Source: CBDFKF01 sp965248765
Lineage (GTDB): Bacteria; Pseudomonadota; Alphaproteobacteria; VGEJ01
DNA length: 64,000 bases
Direction: 5' to 3'
Assembly (NCBI GenBank): GCA_965248765.1
Contig: CBDFKF010000004.1
Location: 2,108,001 to 2,172,000 of the forward strand
Shown here: one piece after another, positions 24,560 to 32,208 of the stretch
How the letters are laid out: each line of letters opens with the position of its first letter
Numbering within the stretch: the first letter of the stretch is position 1
The notes under the pieces: model-generated
Told to the model about the DNA's origin: nothing
Database searches by the model: none
The model's input: only the letters and a program-made list of their open reading frames with translations
Program-made: the position numbers and the translations under genes

Positions 24560-26324
24560 TCAGGGCGCGGCGGAAGCCGCGGCCGCGATGATGCCGCCGG
24601 CGGTGTAGGTGCCGTCCGTGACCTCCCAGTGCGCGCCGGCCTCGGCGGCGTTGCTCCCGCCGCCCTTCGCGAACGAGCCGCGCATCGACCCGTCGACACC
24701 GGCATGCACGCCCTGCCCCAGAAGCGTGCCATCGAAGATATTGAGGCCGCCGCTCCCGCTGAAGGAGAGACCACTTCCGTTATCGTTGAAGCTTCCGCCA
24801 TCGAAGTCGGTGATGCTGAACGTCGAGCTGCCCGGCGCGCCGAAGTTCACCGACATGCTGAAGTTGCCCACCGCGGAGTACACATCGCTGCCGTTCTTGA
24901 CCGTGGCGATGGCGTGGCCGGCATAGCTGGCGGTGCCCGACAGCGCGCTGATCTGGGTATCGGTCGCGAGCTCGCCGGCAACCCATTGCGCGAGGTGAAC
25001 CCGCGCGTCATCGACGCTGATGTTGTTGATGTCGATGCCCCAGAAGCCCCAGGCCAGGAACTGGCAGACGCAGAAGGTCACGCCCGAGGGCAGGAAGCCC
25101 GAGCTGTCGAGGCGGTCAAACGTGGTCAGGTAATCGTGGGATTCGGAGGTAAGGCCGCCGACCAGGGACGTTCCGTTCTCGATCGTCCCGAAGGTGTCAT
25201 CGTCGACAAAAAGACTGTGTCCGAAGCTGGTCCCCCCCCTGAAAGGTTTCGATCTGGGGGCCGCCGGGCGAATCGACATCGAGCGTGGCGGTCAGCGAAT
25301 CCGTGAGAGGATCGGTGACGATCTCGATGTCGCCAGGGCTGCTGCCTTCGTTCTTGAAGAAATCGTTGGAATCAACACCGCCCGTGCTATTGATGTCTTG
25401 GGAGAGGCCGCCCGAGTAGCCATTGAGCGTGCGTGCAGTGCGGCTTGAGGGCAGCGCCTCGGGCCCCGTCTCACTGAGGGTGATCACGTTGGGCCGGAAG
25501 AAGACCCCGGTGCCGCCCGCCTCGACGTCCAGCTCTTCCGCGCCCAGGCCCGCCGACGGCTGCAGTGAGCCGAGCACGAAGGCATTGGGGGCCGATACGC
25601 CGTAGAACGCGGCACCGCTCGCACCGAGCCCATCGCGGATCGTCTGCACATCGCTGTCGAAGAAGAGCGAACCGTTGGTGGCCCCGTTGCTCGCGGTCAT
25701 CGAGCTGCCGCTCATGAAGCCCGAGATCGAGGCGGTCTGGATGTTGTCATCGTCGAAGATGCGGCCGCCGATCACGCTCGCCGCTGACTTCTGGCTCGGG
25801 CCATTACCCTGAATAAACACCACCGCCGTGCCGAAGTTGTCGCCGGTCGAGCCGTTCCACAGAATCGCCGCCTCGCCCTCGTTTTCGCCATCGCCGATGT
25901 TGCCGCCGGTGTTGCCGTTGGCGTCTTCAGCAGCACCGGGTTCTTCTTGGAGATCTTGCCGCCGACCAGGCGGAACACCCCCTTGGTGGCATTGATCACC
26001 AGCGAGCCGGTCTGGGCGTCCGGGTCGTAGACGAACTCATCGAGCACCATGTCGGAGTTGGGGCCGATGGTCAGTGCTGATTCATCGAGGAACAGCATCT
26101 GCGTCTGGCCACGCTCGCCGGTGACGATCCGCTCCTGGGTGAACACGTTGGTGCCGACCGTCAGCACCCGCTCGGCCTGCGCCGGCGGCCGCCGGGTTCA
26201 CCGCCGCCGCCACCCCGATCTCGGCATCCTGCGCCTGTGCAGACATGACGGCCGCGAGCGCAACCGCTCCCCCGACCAGCACGCCAACGATACGACCAAA
26301 CATCCGACGAGCCTCCAATGGCAT
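24560..26324 (-). pseudogene. FecR-domain/beta-barrel surface protein, three frameshifts
   Basis: Four successive reading-frame pieces on the minus strand read as one ~588-residue protein. (1) 26324: signal peptide MFGRIVGVLVGGAVALAAVM, cleaved near AQAQDA. (2) after a shift near 26190: FecR segment LTVGTNVFTQERIVTGERG, LTIGPNSDMVLDEFVYDPD, GVFRLVGGKISKKNPVLLKTP. (3) after a shift near 25925: a Gly/Asn/Asp-rich passenger, NGNTGGNIGDGENEGEAAIL and ASVIGGRIFDDDNIQTASIS. (4) after a shift at the G8 tract 25232-25239: FGHSLFVDDDTFGTIEN and a C-terminal TbpB-like barrel ending HWEVTDGTYTAGGIIAAA. The architecture is that of secreted alphaproteobacterial FecR/TbpB-like proteins. As sequenced, no full product can be made. 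Confidence 0.75.
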
Positions 26325-26540
26325 CCAGCGCCGCCGACAACCTAATGCATATCGCCCGCAACGTTAACCGCCCTCACGGACCGCTTCGGTGCCACGCACC
26401 GATCGCGTGCCGACACCGCCCTCGGTCGAATGCGGCAGCGATGCCAGCAGGGGCGGGCTGGATCCACGCGGTAGCCGTGAAAAAGCGTCAGGTTAATGGC
26501 GCCCTTCCGGAACGTCGGCGGCCTGAGCCGTGATCTAACG

Positions 26541-26568
26541 AAAAACGGCGGCCAGAGCTGGCCGCCGT
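26541..26568 (-). terminator. Strong intrinsic terminator after NPCNPC gene
   Basis: On the minus strand ACGGCGGCCAG-CT-CTGGCCGCCGT followed by T5: a perfect 11-base stem and a T-run, about 40 bases after the stop of the small gene at 26609-26771. Confidence 0.85.
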
Positions 26569-26608
26569 CATTGCGGCCGGGCGGCCGCATTGCCAAACCG
26601 AGACGCGT

Positions 26609-26771
26609 TTAGTCGGCCCCGCAGGGGTTGCACGGATTGCAGATCGCTGCTGCACACGGGTTGCATGGATTGCCGCCGCCCGAAATCCATCGCGCAGCCT
26701 GCGACCATGAGGCCAAACACCGCCGGCACGATCACGGTAGTCGACAGCAGCCGTCTCTTGTGCGCTCTCAT
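26609..26771 (-). pseudogene. Small exported NPCNPC-motif protein, one frameshift
   Basis: Start ATG 26771 has an excellent AAGGAGAT site 8 bases upstream. The first frame gives a signal sequence MRAHKRRLLSTTVIVPAVFG LMVAGCA (split here for length) with a lipobox-like AGCA. In the next frame, after a one-base shift near 26685 in GGGCGGCGG, the sequence reads GGGNPCNPCAAAICNPCNPCGAD and stops. Tandem NPC triplets are the hallmark of a family of tiny exported proteins in alphaproteobacteria; the cysteine spacing suggests metal binding, but no function is established. Total length 163 bases is one more than a multiple of three, so one extra base breaks the gene. A terminator follows. Confidence 0.65.
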
Positions 26772-26792
26772 TGGGTGATCTCCTTCAATGAC

Positions 26793-26815
26793 ACGGCGGC
26801 GGGATCGGCCGCCGT
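26793..26815 (-). other. Leader hairpin upstream of NPCNPC gene
   Basis: ACGGCGGC-N7-GCCGCCGT is a perfect eight-base stem ending 22 bases before the start codon of the NPCNPC gene. It shares its stem core with the terminator at 26541-26568. Confidence 0.4.
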
Positions 26816-27100
26816 CATCGCGGCGGGGCCGCAGGGTCCGACTTATGGACCCGCATGATTCGGGTGCGCCTCGCTGCATGTCTAGTCACTATGCGCTCAC
26901 ATGTTTGTGAAATTCGCGGCGCCGGCGCCGGGCTGCTCAGGGGAGGGCGCGAATGGGTGCTAGCCTGAGCCAAGGCTGGACGCCAGCCCTCCGCCGGATG
27001 GGAATATGACGAGCAAAGGCGATGATAGCCCGTGTTCGGATGGTGGAAGCGACTGCCCGCGGGTTGCGATACGGCTGCGCGTAGACGGCGGTGTCTATCC

Positions 27101-27847
27101 GTGCGCCTAACACGCTTCAGGGCGCTGACCTTCGATTGCTACGGCACGCTGATCGACTGGGAGGCGGGCATCATCACCGCGATGCGCCCTTTCCTCATCG
27201 CGCACGGCCATGCCGCCACCGATGGGGATATCTTGGCCCGCTTCGCCGCCGCCGAGACCATCCACCAGCAACGCATGCCGTCCGCCCCCTACCCCGAGAT
27301 CCTCGCCCACTGCTTCCTCGACATCGCGACGGGCCTCGAGCTGCCCCGCGATGAGGCGGCCGCGCAAACCTTCGGTGCCTCGGTCGCCGACTGGCCCCCT
27401 TTCCCCGACAGCATCGATGCGCTGCGCTACCTCAAGCAGCACTTTCTCCTCACGGTTGTCTCAAACGTCGACCGCGGCTCTTTCGCCGCAAGTCATGCCC
27501 AGCTGGGCGAGCCGTTCGATCTGATCGTTACCGCAGCCGATGTCGGGGCCTACAAGCCCGATCCCAAGCCATTTCAACAGGCGCTCGAGCTCTTGGATGC
27601 CCGTGGCATCACCGCGACGGAGATCGCCCACGTCGCCCAAAGCCTGTTCCACGACCACGTGCCCGCCAAACGGCTGGGCCTGAAGACGGTGTGGATCGAC
27701 CGGCAAGGCGGTGGCACGGGGGAACGCAGGGGTGGCGGCGCAACTCCGTCGGCGGCCGATGCGCCGACCCCCGATCTGCGGTTGCCCGACCTCGCAGCCC
27801 TCGCCGGCCACGACCGGGCAGAGCGCGCCCAGACCGAGGCGGGCTGA
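27101..27847 (+). CDS. HAD-superfamily haloacid dehalogenase type II-like hydrolase
   Basis: A ~248-residue HAD hydrolase with nucleophile aspartate D12 in LTFDCYGTLIDWE, motif II in VVSNVDRGSF, and the lysine/acid motifs GAYKPDPKPFQQAL and HVAQSLFHDHVPAKRLGLKTVWIDR. This set is closest to haloacid dehalogenase type II and related phosphatases. Substrate is unknown. GTG 27101 is chosen because the fold begins right after it; an in-frame start at 27032 would add 23 Arg/Cys-rich residues without support. The C-terminal ~50 residues (GGGTGERRGGGATPS...) are low-complexity. Confidence 0.8.
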   Translation: MRLTRFRALTFDCYGTLIDWEAGIITAMRPFLIAHGHAATDGDILARFAAAETIHQQRMPSAPYPEILAHCFLDIATGLELPRDEAAAQTFGASVADWPPFPDSIDALRYLKQHFLLTVVSNVDRGSFAASHAQLGEPFDLIVTAADVGAYKPDPKPFQQALELLDARGITATEIAHVAQSLFHDHVPAKRLGLKTVWIDRQGGGTGERRGGGATPSAADAPTPDLRLPDLAALAGHDRAERAQTEAG

Positions 27848-27953
27848 CCCGTTCCGGTGCGGCGCCTCACCCGACTCGACCGCCCCCCGGTCCCCTCCTA
27901 TCATCGAAACAGGTTCGCAAGCGGGGGGCCCATGCAATGAACACGGCCATATC

Positions 27954-28274
27954 ATGACCACGGGAAACGCGCCGACCGGCGCGCCGGTGCCCGAGCTATT
28001 CGTCGACGGCATTGGCCGCGTCGCCTTCACGGGCGGTACGGTTCGAATAGAGCTCATCTGTGCCTCGCCCTTCGATGCGGCGACGCCCGATGCGAGCGAT
28101 CCGCCGCTGGTGCCGCGCCAGCGCCTGATTCTGCCGCTCGATGGCTTCCTGCGCTCGTTCGGAATTTTGCAGAACTTGGTCAACCGGCTGGCCGAGGAGG
28201 GGGCGGTTAAGCGGACCGAGCCGGCACCGGGCGCACCCGCCCCAAACGTACCGGCCTCTCCGGGCGGCCGCTGA
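27954..28274 (+). CDS. Conserved hypothetical protein
   Basis: A 106-residue protein: PELFVDGIGRVAFTGGTVRI and ELICASPFDA look like beta strands, then QRLILPLDGFLRSFGILQNL VNRLAEEGAV forms an amphipathic helix, then a Pro/Ala tail. Short proteins beginning VPELFVDGIG..A..GG.VRI with a C-terminal helix are found in proteobacteria, usually annotated as hypothetical. ATG 27954 is preceded by AACACGG with little Shine-Dalgarno character. It ends 13 bases before ispE and may be in the same transcript. Confidence 0.6.
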   Translation: MTTGNAPTGAPVPELFVDGIGRVAFTGGTVRIELICASPFDAATPDASDPPLVPRQRLILPLDGFLRSFGILQNLVNRLAEEGAVKRTEPAPGAPAPNVPASPGGR

Positions 28275-28287
28275 GCCGTACCGCCGC

Positions 28288-29175
28288 GTGCCCCGCGAGA
28301 GCGGCGCGCTCAGCGCGTTCGCGCCGGCCAAGATCAATCTGTTTCTGCACATCCTCGGGCGCCGCGCCGACGGCTACCACGAGCTTGAGAGCCTCGTGGT
28401 AGCCGCCGATGTCGGCGATACGCTGAGCTTCACGCCCGCCCCAGAGATCAGCCTCACCGCCGAGGGGCCGTTCGCGGCCGACCTCTGCGCACCGGAGGAC
28501 AACCTCGTCATCCGCGCCGCCCGCCGCCTCGCCGATTTCGGCGGCGTCCATGGCGGCGTGCACATTCACCTGGACAAACAGCTGCCGGTGGCGGCCGGGC
28601 TGGGCGGCGGCTCGGCCGACGCGGCGGCGGCGCTGCGCGGGCTCATGATGTTGTGGAATATCCGCCCCGACCCACCAGATCTTGATGCACTAGCGGGCGC
28701 CCTCGGCGCCGATGTCGCCGTTTGCCTCGCCGGCCGACCGAGCGTGGTTACCGGCCGCGGTGAGATCGTGACACCGGCGCCGCCGCTACCCCGTGTCACG
28801 TTTGTTAACTTTGTCATCGTCCACCCGGCCCGCCCGCTTGCCACCGCCGCCGTCTTCGCTGCCCACCAAGGGACCGGCCCGCCGACGCCACTGCCGGCCG
28901 AGGCCGTCGTCGATGCGCCCGCCCTCGTGGGCGCGCTCACCGCCCGCCGCAACGACCTCGAAGCCGCAGCCTGCCGGCTCTGTCCGGAGATCGCCGAGAG
29001 CATCGCGCTGCTGTCCGCCGAGGACGCCTGTCTGCTCGCCCGCATGAGCGGGAGCGGGGCGAGCTGCTTCGGGCTGTTCCCGACCGCCGCCGCGGCGCGC
29101 GCTGCGGCGGCGCGTCTCAGGACTCAGCAGCCGAGCTGGTGGGTGGTTGCCGCCGGCCTCGACCGCTCCGCTTGA
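28288..29175 (+). CDS. ispE: 4-diphosphocytidyl-2-C-methyl-D-erythritol kinase
   Basis: ATP-dependent kinase of the MEP isoprenoid pathway. The GHMP-kinase signatures are present: substrate Lys in FAPAKINLFLHILGRRADGY near the N-terminus, the ATP loop PVAAGLGGGSADAAAALRGL around residues 91-110, and the C-terminal MSGSGASCFGLF glycine motif. The 295-residue length is typical. GTG 28288 is chosen because it precedes the conserved N-terminal strand by nine residues. The 3' end is followed closely by the alpha/beta hydrolase gene. Confidence 0.94.
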   Translation: MPRESGALSAFAPAKINLFLHILGRRADGYHELESLVVAADVGDTLSFTPAPEISLTAEGPFAADLCAPEDNLVIRAARRLADFGGVHGGVHIHLDKQLPVAAGLGGGSADAAAALRGLMMLWNIRPDPPDLDALAGALGADVAVCLAGRPSVVTGRGEIVTPAPPLPRVTFVNFVIVHPARPLATAAVFAAHQGTGPPTPLPAEAVVDAPALVGALTARRNDLEAAACRLCPEIAESIALLSAEDACLLARMSGSGASCFGLFPTAAAARAAAARLRTQQPSWWVVAAGLDRSA

Positions 29176-29207
29176 CCTCCTCGGAGCGGTCTGGTCTCGT
29201 GCGCCCG

Positions 29208-30011
29208 ATGGCACCGGCACAGGCGTTCCTCGCGCCGCTCTGTCTCGTTCTCACCACCGTGTTGCTCGCGGCCTGCGCCGGTTCACTCCTTGGCGGCCGC
29301 GCCGACCTCGAGCTTACATTCGACCACGCCGTGATCGCGCTGCCGCCGACCCACCAAGGGGGAGCCGTCCGCCTCGGTCAACTCGAGGAAATAGCGGATC
29401 CGGACGCGATCAGCGGGCGACGGCCGGTCGTCATCTATCTGCACGGCTGCACCGGGATCGGCAACTACGGGTTCTTCAAGGTGTTGGCGGGCGCGGGCTA
29501 CGTGGTGGTCGCACCAGACAGCATGGCCCGTCGGTTTCGGCCGCTCCAGTGCGATCCCCGTACCAACACCGGCGGCCACAACCTCTTCATCTACGACTTT
29601 CGGCGGGCGGAGATCGCTTACGCCCTGCAACGCCTCCGCCGTTACAGCTGGATCGACTGGTCGAACGTGTTCCTGATCGGCACCAGCGAAGGCGGGGTCG
29701 CCGCTGCGCTCTATCGCGGCGATGAGTTTCGCGCCCGGGTCATCGCCCAGTGGACCTGCATCGGCGGCGCCCTGGTCCGCGGCATCGCCGCGCCGCCAGA
29801 GACGCCGATCCTCGCGATCGTCCGCAACAACGATCCCTGGTACGACCCTGCGCGCACTGCAGGCCAGCGCGGCGATTGTGGCGCCTTCATGGCGTCACGG
29901 CCGGGCTCCCGCTCGATCGTCCTGAGCGGCAGGCAAGAGCACGATGTTTTCGGGGATCCGGAGATCGTCAGGGAGATTCTGCGCTTTCTGCAGGCGAATC
30001 GGTCCGGCTAG
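29208..30011 (+). CDS. Alpha/beta hydrolase lipoprotein (dienelactone hydrolase-like)
   Basis: About 267 residues. The N-terminus is a lipoprotein signal (LAPLCLVLTTVLLAACAGS, lipobox cysteine in LAAC), so the enzyme is exported and anchored. The hydrolase core has the oxyanion strand RPVVIYLHGCTGIGNYGFF, nucleophile elbow GTSEGG with S160, and a catalytic His in QEHDVFG at about H245. The best match in mind is the dienelactone hydrolase family. Substrate is unknown. GTG 29199 is an alternative start three codons earlier. The 3' end overlaps that of the convergent DUF3108 gene by 44 bases. Confidence 0.78.
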   Translation: MAPAQAFLAPLCLVLTTVLLAACAGSLLGGRADLELTFDHAVIALPPTHQGGAVRLGQLEEIADPDAISGRRPVVIYLHGCTGIGNYGFFKVLAGAGYVVVAPDSMARRFRPLQCDPRTNTGGHNLFIYDFRRAEIAYALQRLRRYSWIDWSNVFLIGTSEGGVAAALYRGDEFRARVIAQWTCIGGALVRGIAAPPETPILAIVRNNDPWYDPARTAGQRGDCGAFMASRPGSRSIVLSGRQEHDVFGDPEIVREILRFLQANRSG

Positions 30012-30822
30012 GAGCCGCTGCACCGAACAGCATCGTGCCATCAACTGAAAGCTCGACGAGATGAACCCGCACCGGGGCAATCACCGCTTCGGCCTCGAGG
30101 CGGACCGGAATCGGGGGCAGTCCGTCAACAAGGTCGGCGAGCCAGACCGTTGCCACCTCCGGATCATCGGAACGGGGCAACCACGGCCGTCGGGAGAAGC
30201 CGACGATCCGTTCGAGGACGATTTCCGCGCGCAGAGCAGGGCCGGCGTACGCCGGTCCGTCGGCGTCATCCGCTGTGACCGGTCCGATGTGAAGATCGTA
30301 GCGGCGTCGGCCGTCAAACACCGGCACGGTCAGCGGCAGCCCGCCGTCGCGCCCGGCCGCGCGGATGATCCGCAACGCGGCGCTTAGCGGGTCGAGCGTC
30401 GCCGGCAGCAGATGATCCGGTACCGGATCGCGATCGTCGTCGTGCCAGGGCGGTTCGACGCTCGCGGTGATGCCCGACCCCGACCCATAGTCTATGAAAA
30501 CCTTGCGGTCTTCGCCGAACCATCTGTTGTCTGCTCGGTGCGTCTTCGGCACGACCTCGCCGTCTTTTACCGCCCCATCGCTCACGGCGTGCGAGAAAAA
30601 GCCAACGAATGTGTCGATGACACCCGCAGACTTCGAGTCACTGACAAGCCGATAGCTATCGCCTCGAACCTCGGCGACTACCTTTATTGCACTGCTTTGC
30701 AGGCCACCGAGGAAACCTTCGTAGACAAGTACAAGCCCCCTGTCCTCGGCCGCCGCTGCCGAGAAGCCCACGATCTGCACAAACAGAAGGCTGAGAAACA
30801 GCGATCGGTAGGGGCGCCGCAT
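29968..30822 (-). CDS. DUF3108 domain exported protein
   Basis: A 284-residue protein with a signal peptide (LFLSLLFVQIVGFSAAAAED) and a DUF3108 body: LVYEGFLGGLQSSAIKVVAE near the N-terminus, SYRLVSDSKSAGVIDTFVGFF, then PVFDGRRRYDLHI and WLADLVDGLPPIPVRLE near the C-terminus. These periplasmic proteins are widespread in alphaproteobacteria and of unknown function; the lipocalin-like barrel is inferred from the strand pattern. ATG 30822 is chosen at the signal peptide. The frame is open for 79 more codons upstream without coding character. Confidence 0.8.
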   Translation of the reverse strand: MRRPYRSLFLSLLFVQIVGFSAAAAEDRGLVLVYEGFLGGLQSSAIKVVAEVRGDSYRLVSDSKSAGVIDTFVGFFSHAVSDGAVKDGEVVPKTHRADNRWFGEDRKVFIDYGSGSGITASVEPPWHDDDRDPVPDHLLPATLDPLSAALRIIRAAGRDGGLPLTVPVFDGRRRYDLHIGPVTADDADGPAYAGPALRAEIVLERIVGFSRRPWLPRSDDPEVATVWLADLVDGLPPIPVRLEAEAVIAPVRVHLVELSVDGTMLFGAAAPSRTDSPAESAESP

Positions 30823-31151
30823 GGAAAGGGTGGTTGAGGACTGGACGAATGAGGACGCGAGAAGTCCCATAGCATGCGGCCAGGCCAGCAACAACGGCCT
30901 CACCGCTTTGCACGGGAAGGCACTTGTGTTGCCAATCCGCAACGGTGTCAAGTTCCCGCCACCGGGTCTCCCGCAAGCCATTGCGAAATGGGACAATTCG
31001 CAGTAAAAGTGATATTGACGCTCTGGTGGCGCTGCCGATGGGGATGGGTATCGGGCCAATCGCGTCGGACTGATTCTGCCCCTGTTTCCAACTTGCGGGG
31101 GCAGGGAAAGTCGCTAGGGTGCCGTTGGATTTTTGTCGGAGGTCCGCGAAA
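30823..31151. other. Intergenic region, 329 bases
   Basis: A divergent control region for the DUF3108 and YjbE-like genes. It contains a 21-base interrupted palindrome TGCGAA-N9-TTCGCA at 30982-31002 and an otherwise featureless stretch with no supported coding frame. The 3' end has GTCGGAGG, the ribosome binding site of the gene at 31152. Confidence 0.5.
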
Positions 31152-31424
31152 ATGGTTCTGAGGAAAGAATTTACGGCTTTGGCTATAAGCGTCGCTTTAG
31201 CCATGTCGCCGGCGGTCGCGGTTGCGCAGTCGCAGGCCGACAAGACGGGCGTGGGGGCAGCGGCCGGCCAGGAAGAGGGCGCTGGGGCAGCCGGCGGAGT
31301 GTCCGCGGGGGTCGTGGCTGGTGTCGCAATCGCCGCCGCTATCGCGATAGCGGTCGCTGCCTCGATCAGCAGCGATGATGACGACGTCGCCGCGGCAACA
31401 ACGGCAGCAGCGACGTCGCCGTAA
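31152..31424 (+). CDS. Small exported YjbE/GfcA-like protein
   Basis: A 90-residue protein with a clear signal peptide (FTALAISVALAMSPAVAVAQ) and a mature part of Gly/Ala repeats, a hydrophobic VVAGVAIAAAIAIAVAA segment, an SDDDD cluster and a Thr/Ala tail. In size and composition it resembles YjbE/GfcA, the small first gene of the yjbEFGH and group 4 capsule operons; the likeness is compositional and not alignable. The neighbours (YjbF-like, SLBB export and YjbH-like genes) make the assignment plausible. GGAGG lies ten bases before the ATG. A strong terminator follows 26 bases after the stop. Confidence 0.65.
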   Translation: MVLRKEFTALAISVALAMSPAVAVAQSQADKTGVGAAAGQEEGAGAAGGVSAGVVAGVAIAAAIAIAVAASISSDDDDVAAATTAAATSP

Positions 31425-31450
31425 ACTCCGCTATCAACGACTTGTAAAGA

Positions 31451-31474
31451 AATGCGGTCCTTGGGCCGCATTTT
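31451..31474 (+). terminator. Intrinsic terminator after YjbE-like gene
   Basis: AATGCGGTCC-TT-GGGCCGCATT, a ten-base stem with one G-T pair, followed by TTTTCTTT. It lies between the YjbE-like gene and the convergent YjbF-like gene and could serve the first on the plus strand. Confidence 0.8.
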
Positions 31475-31499
31475 CTTTGGCTGCTAGGCCGCTGGGCTA

Positions 31500-32195
31500 C
31501 TAGGCCGCCGGCTTCAGGACGTCAATCTCGATCGGCGGAATGCCCCGCACGATGTGTTGGATGCTCTTCCAGACAAATCCGTCGTAGGCATCCACCCAGT
31601 AGTAATTGTCGTAGCTCCAGCGCATCGTTTGCGCTGTGTTGCGCTCGCGGGCGAGCATCGTCTCGAACTCGATCTCCAGAATCGTCAGGGTGACGGGCCC
31701 GAGGGGCTCGAATTCGGAGACGACGGGCATGCCGTAGGTGTTGGCCGCGTCGATGTCGACCGTGCGGACGAAACGAGTTGTTTCCGTGAGTTGGTGCAAA
31801 CGTCCGGCGACGGGGTCGTCATGCGTGAAATGCGTGGCCTTGAGATTCTGGGGTAGACCAGCCGTCTTGACCAATCGGCCGTCACGCGTAACGACAGCCA
31901 CGCGATCGGCCGACAAGTAGTGGAGATCGCGGCCGTCGTAGCGTCCGAGCACCAGGAGCGAGCGTGGTCCCTTGCCGATCTTTGCGGCTATCGAGGCGTA
32001 TGGTAGCTTCGCGATGTCATCGCGTTTGAGCGGGATGTCCGGCTGACCGAGCACGGCGAAGCGCAGGGCATCCGGGAAATTGGCCAAAACCGGAACCTGG
32101 AACGAGTCGGTACACCCGGCAGCCAGCAGGCCGATCCCCCCCGCCAAGGCTTGGCGTCGCGTAAAGGTGGGACGTCGTGTCGCGCGCCTATACAC
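31500..32195 (-). CDS. YjbF/GfcB-family lipoprotein
   Basis: A 231-residue lipoprotein: RRQALAGGIGLLAAGCTDSF carries a twin-arginine-like start and a lipobox ending in cysteine. The body (FPDALRFAVLGQPDIPLKRDDIAKLPYASI, given in part, SLLVLGRYDGRDLHYLS, LPQNLKATHF, WKSIQHIVRGIPPIEIDVLKPA) matches the YjbF/GfcB family associated with exopolysaccharide and group 4 capsule export. The GTG start at 32195 lies 13 bases from the divergent SLBB gene start at 32209, so each promoter must lie inside the other gene's coding sequence or one start is further in. In E. coli the homologous genes are co-directional, so the inverted order here is unusual. Confidence 0.85.
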   Translation of the reverse strand: MYRRATRRPTFTRRQALAGGIGLLAAGCTDSFQVPVLANFPDALRFAVLGQPDIPLKRDDIAKLPYASIAAKIGKGPRSLLVLGRYDGRDLHYLSADRVAVVTRDGRLVKTAGLPQNLKATHFTHDDPVAGRLHQLTETTRFVRTVDIDAANTYGMPVVSEFEPLGPVTLTILEIEFETMLARERNTAQTMRWSYDNYYWVDAYDGFVWKSIQHIVRGIPPIEIDVLKPAA

Positions 32196-32208
32196 CAGAG
32201 GTCATGTC

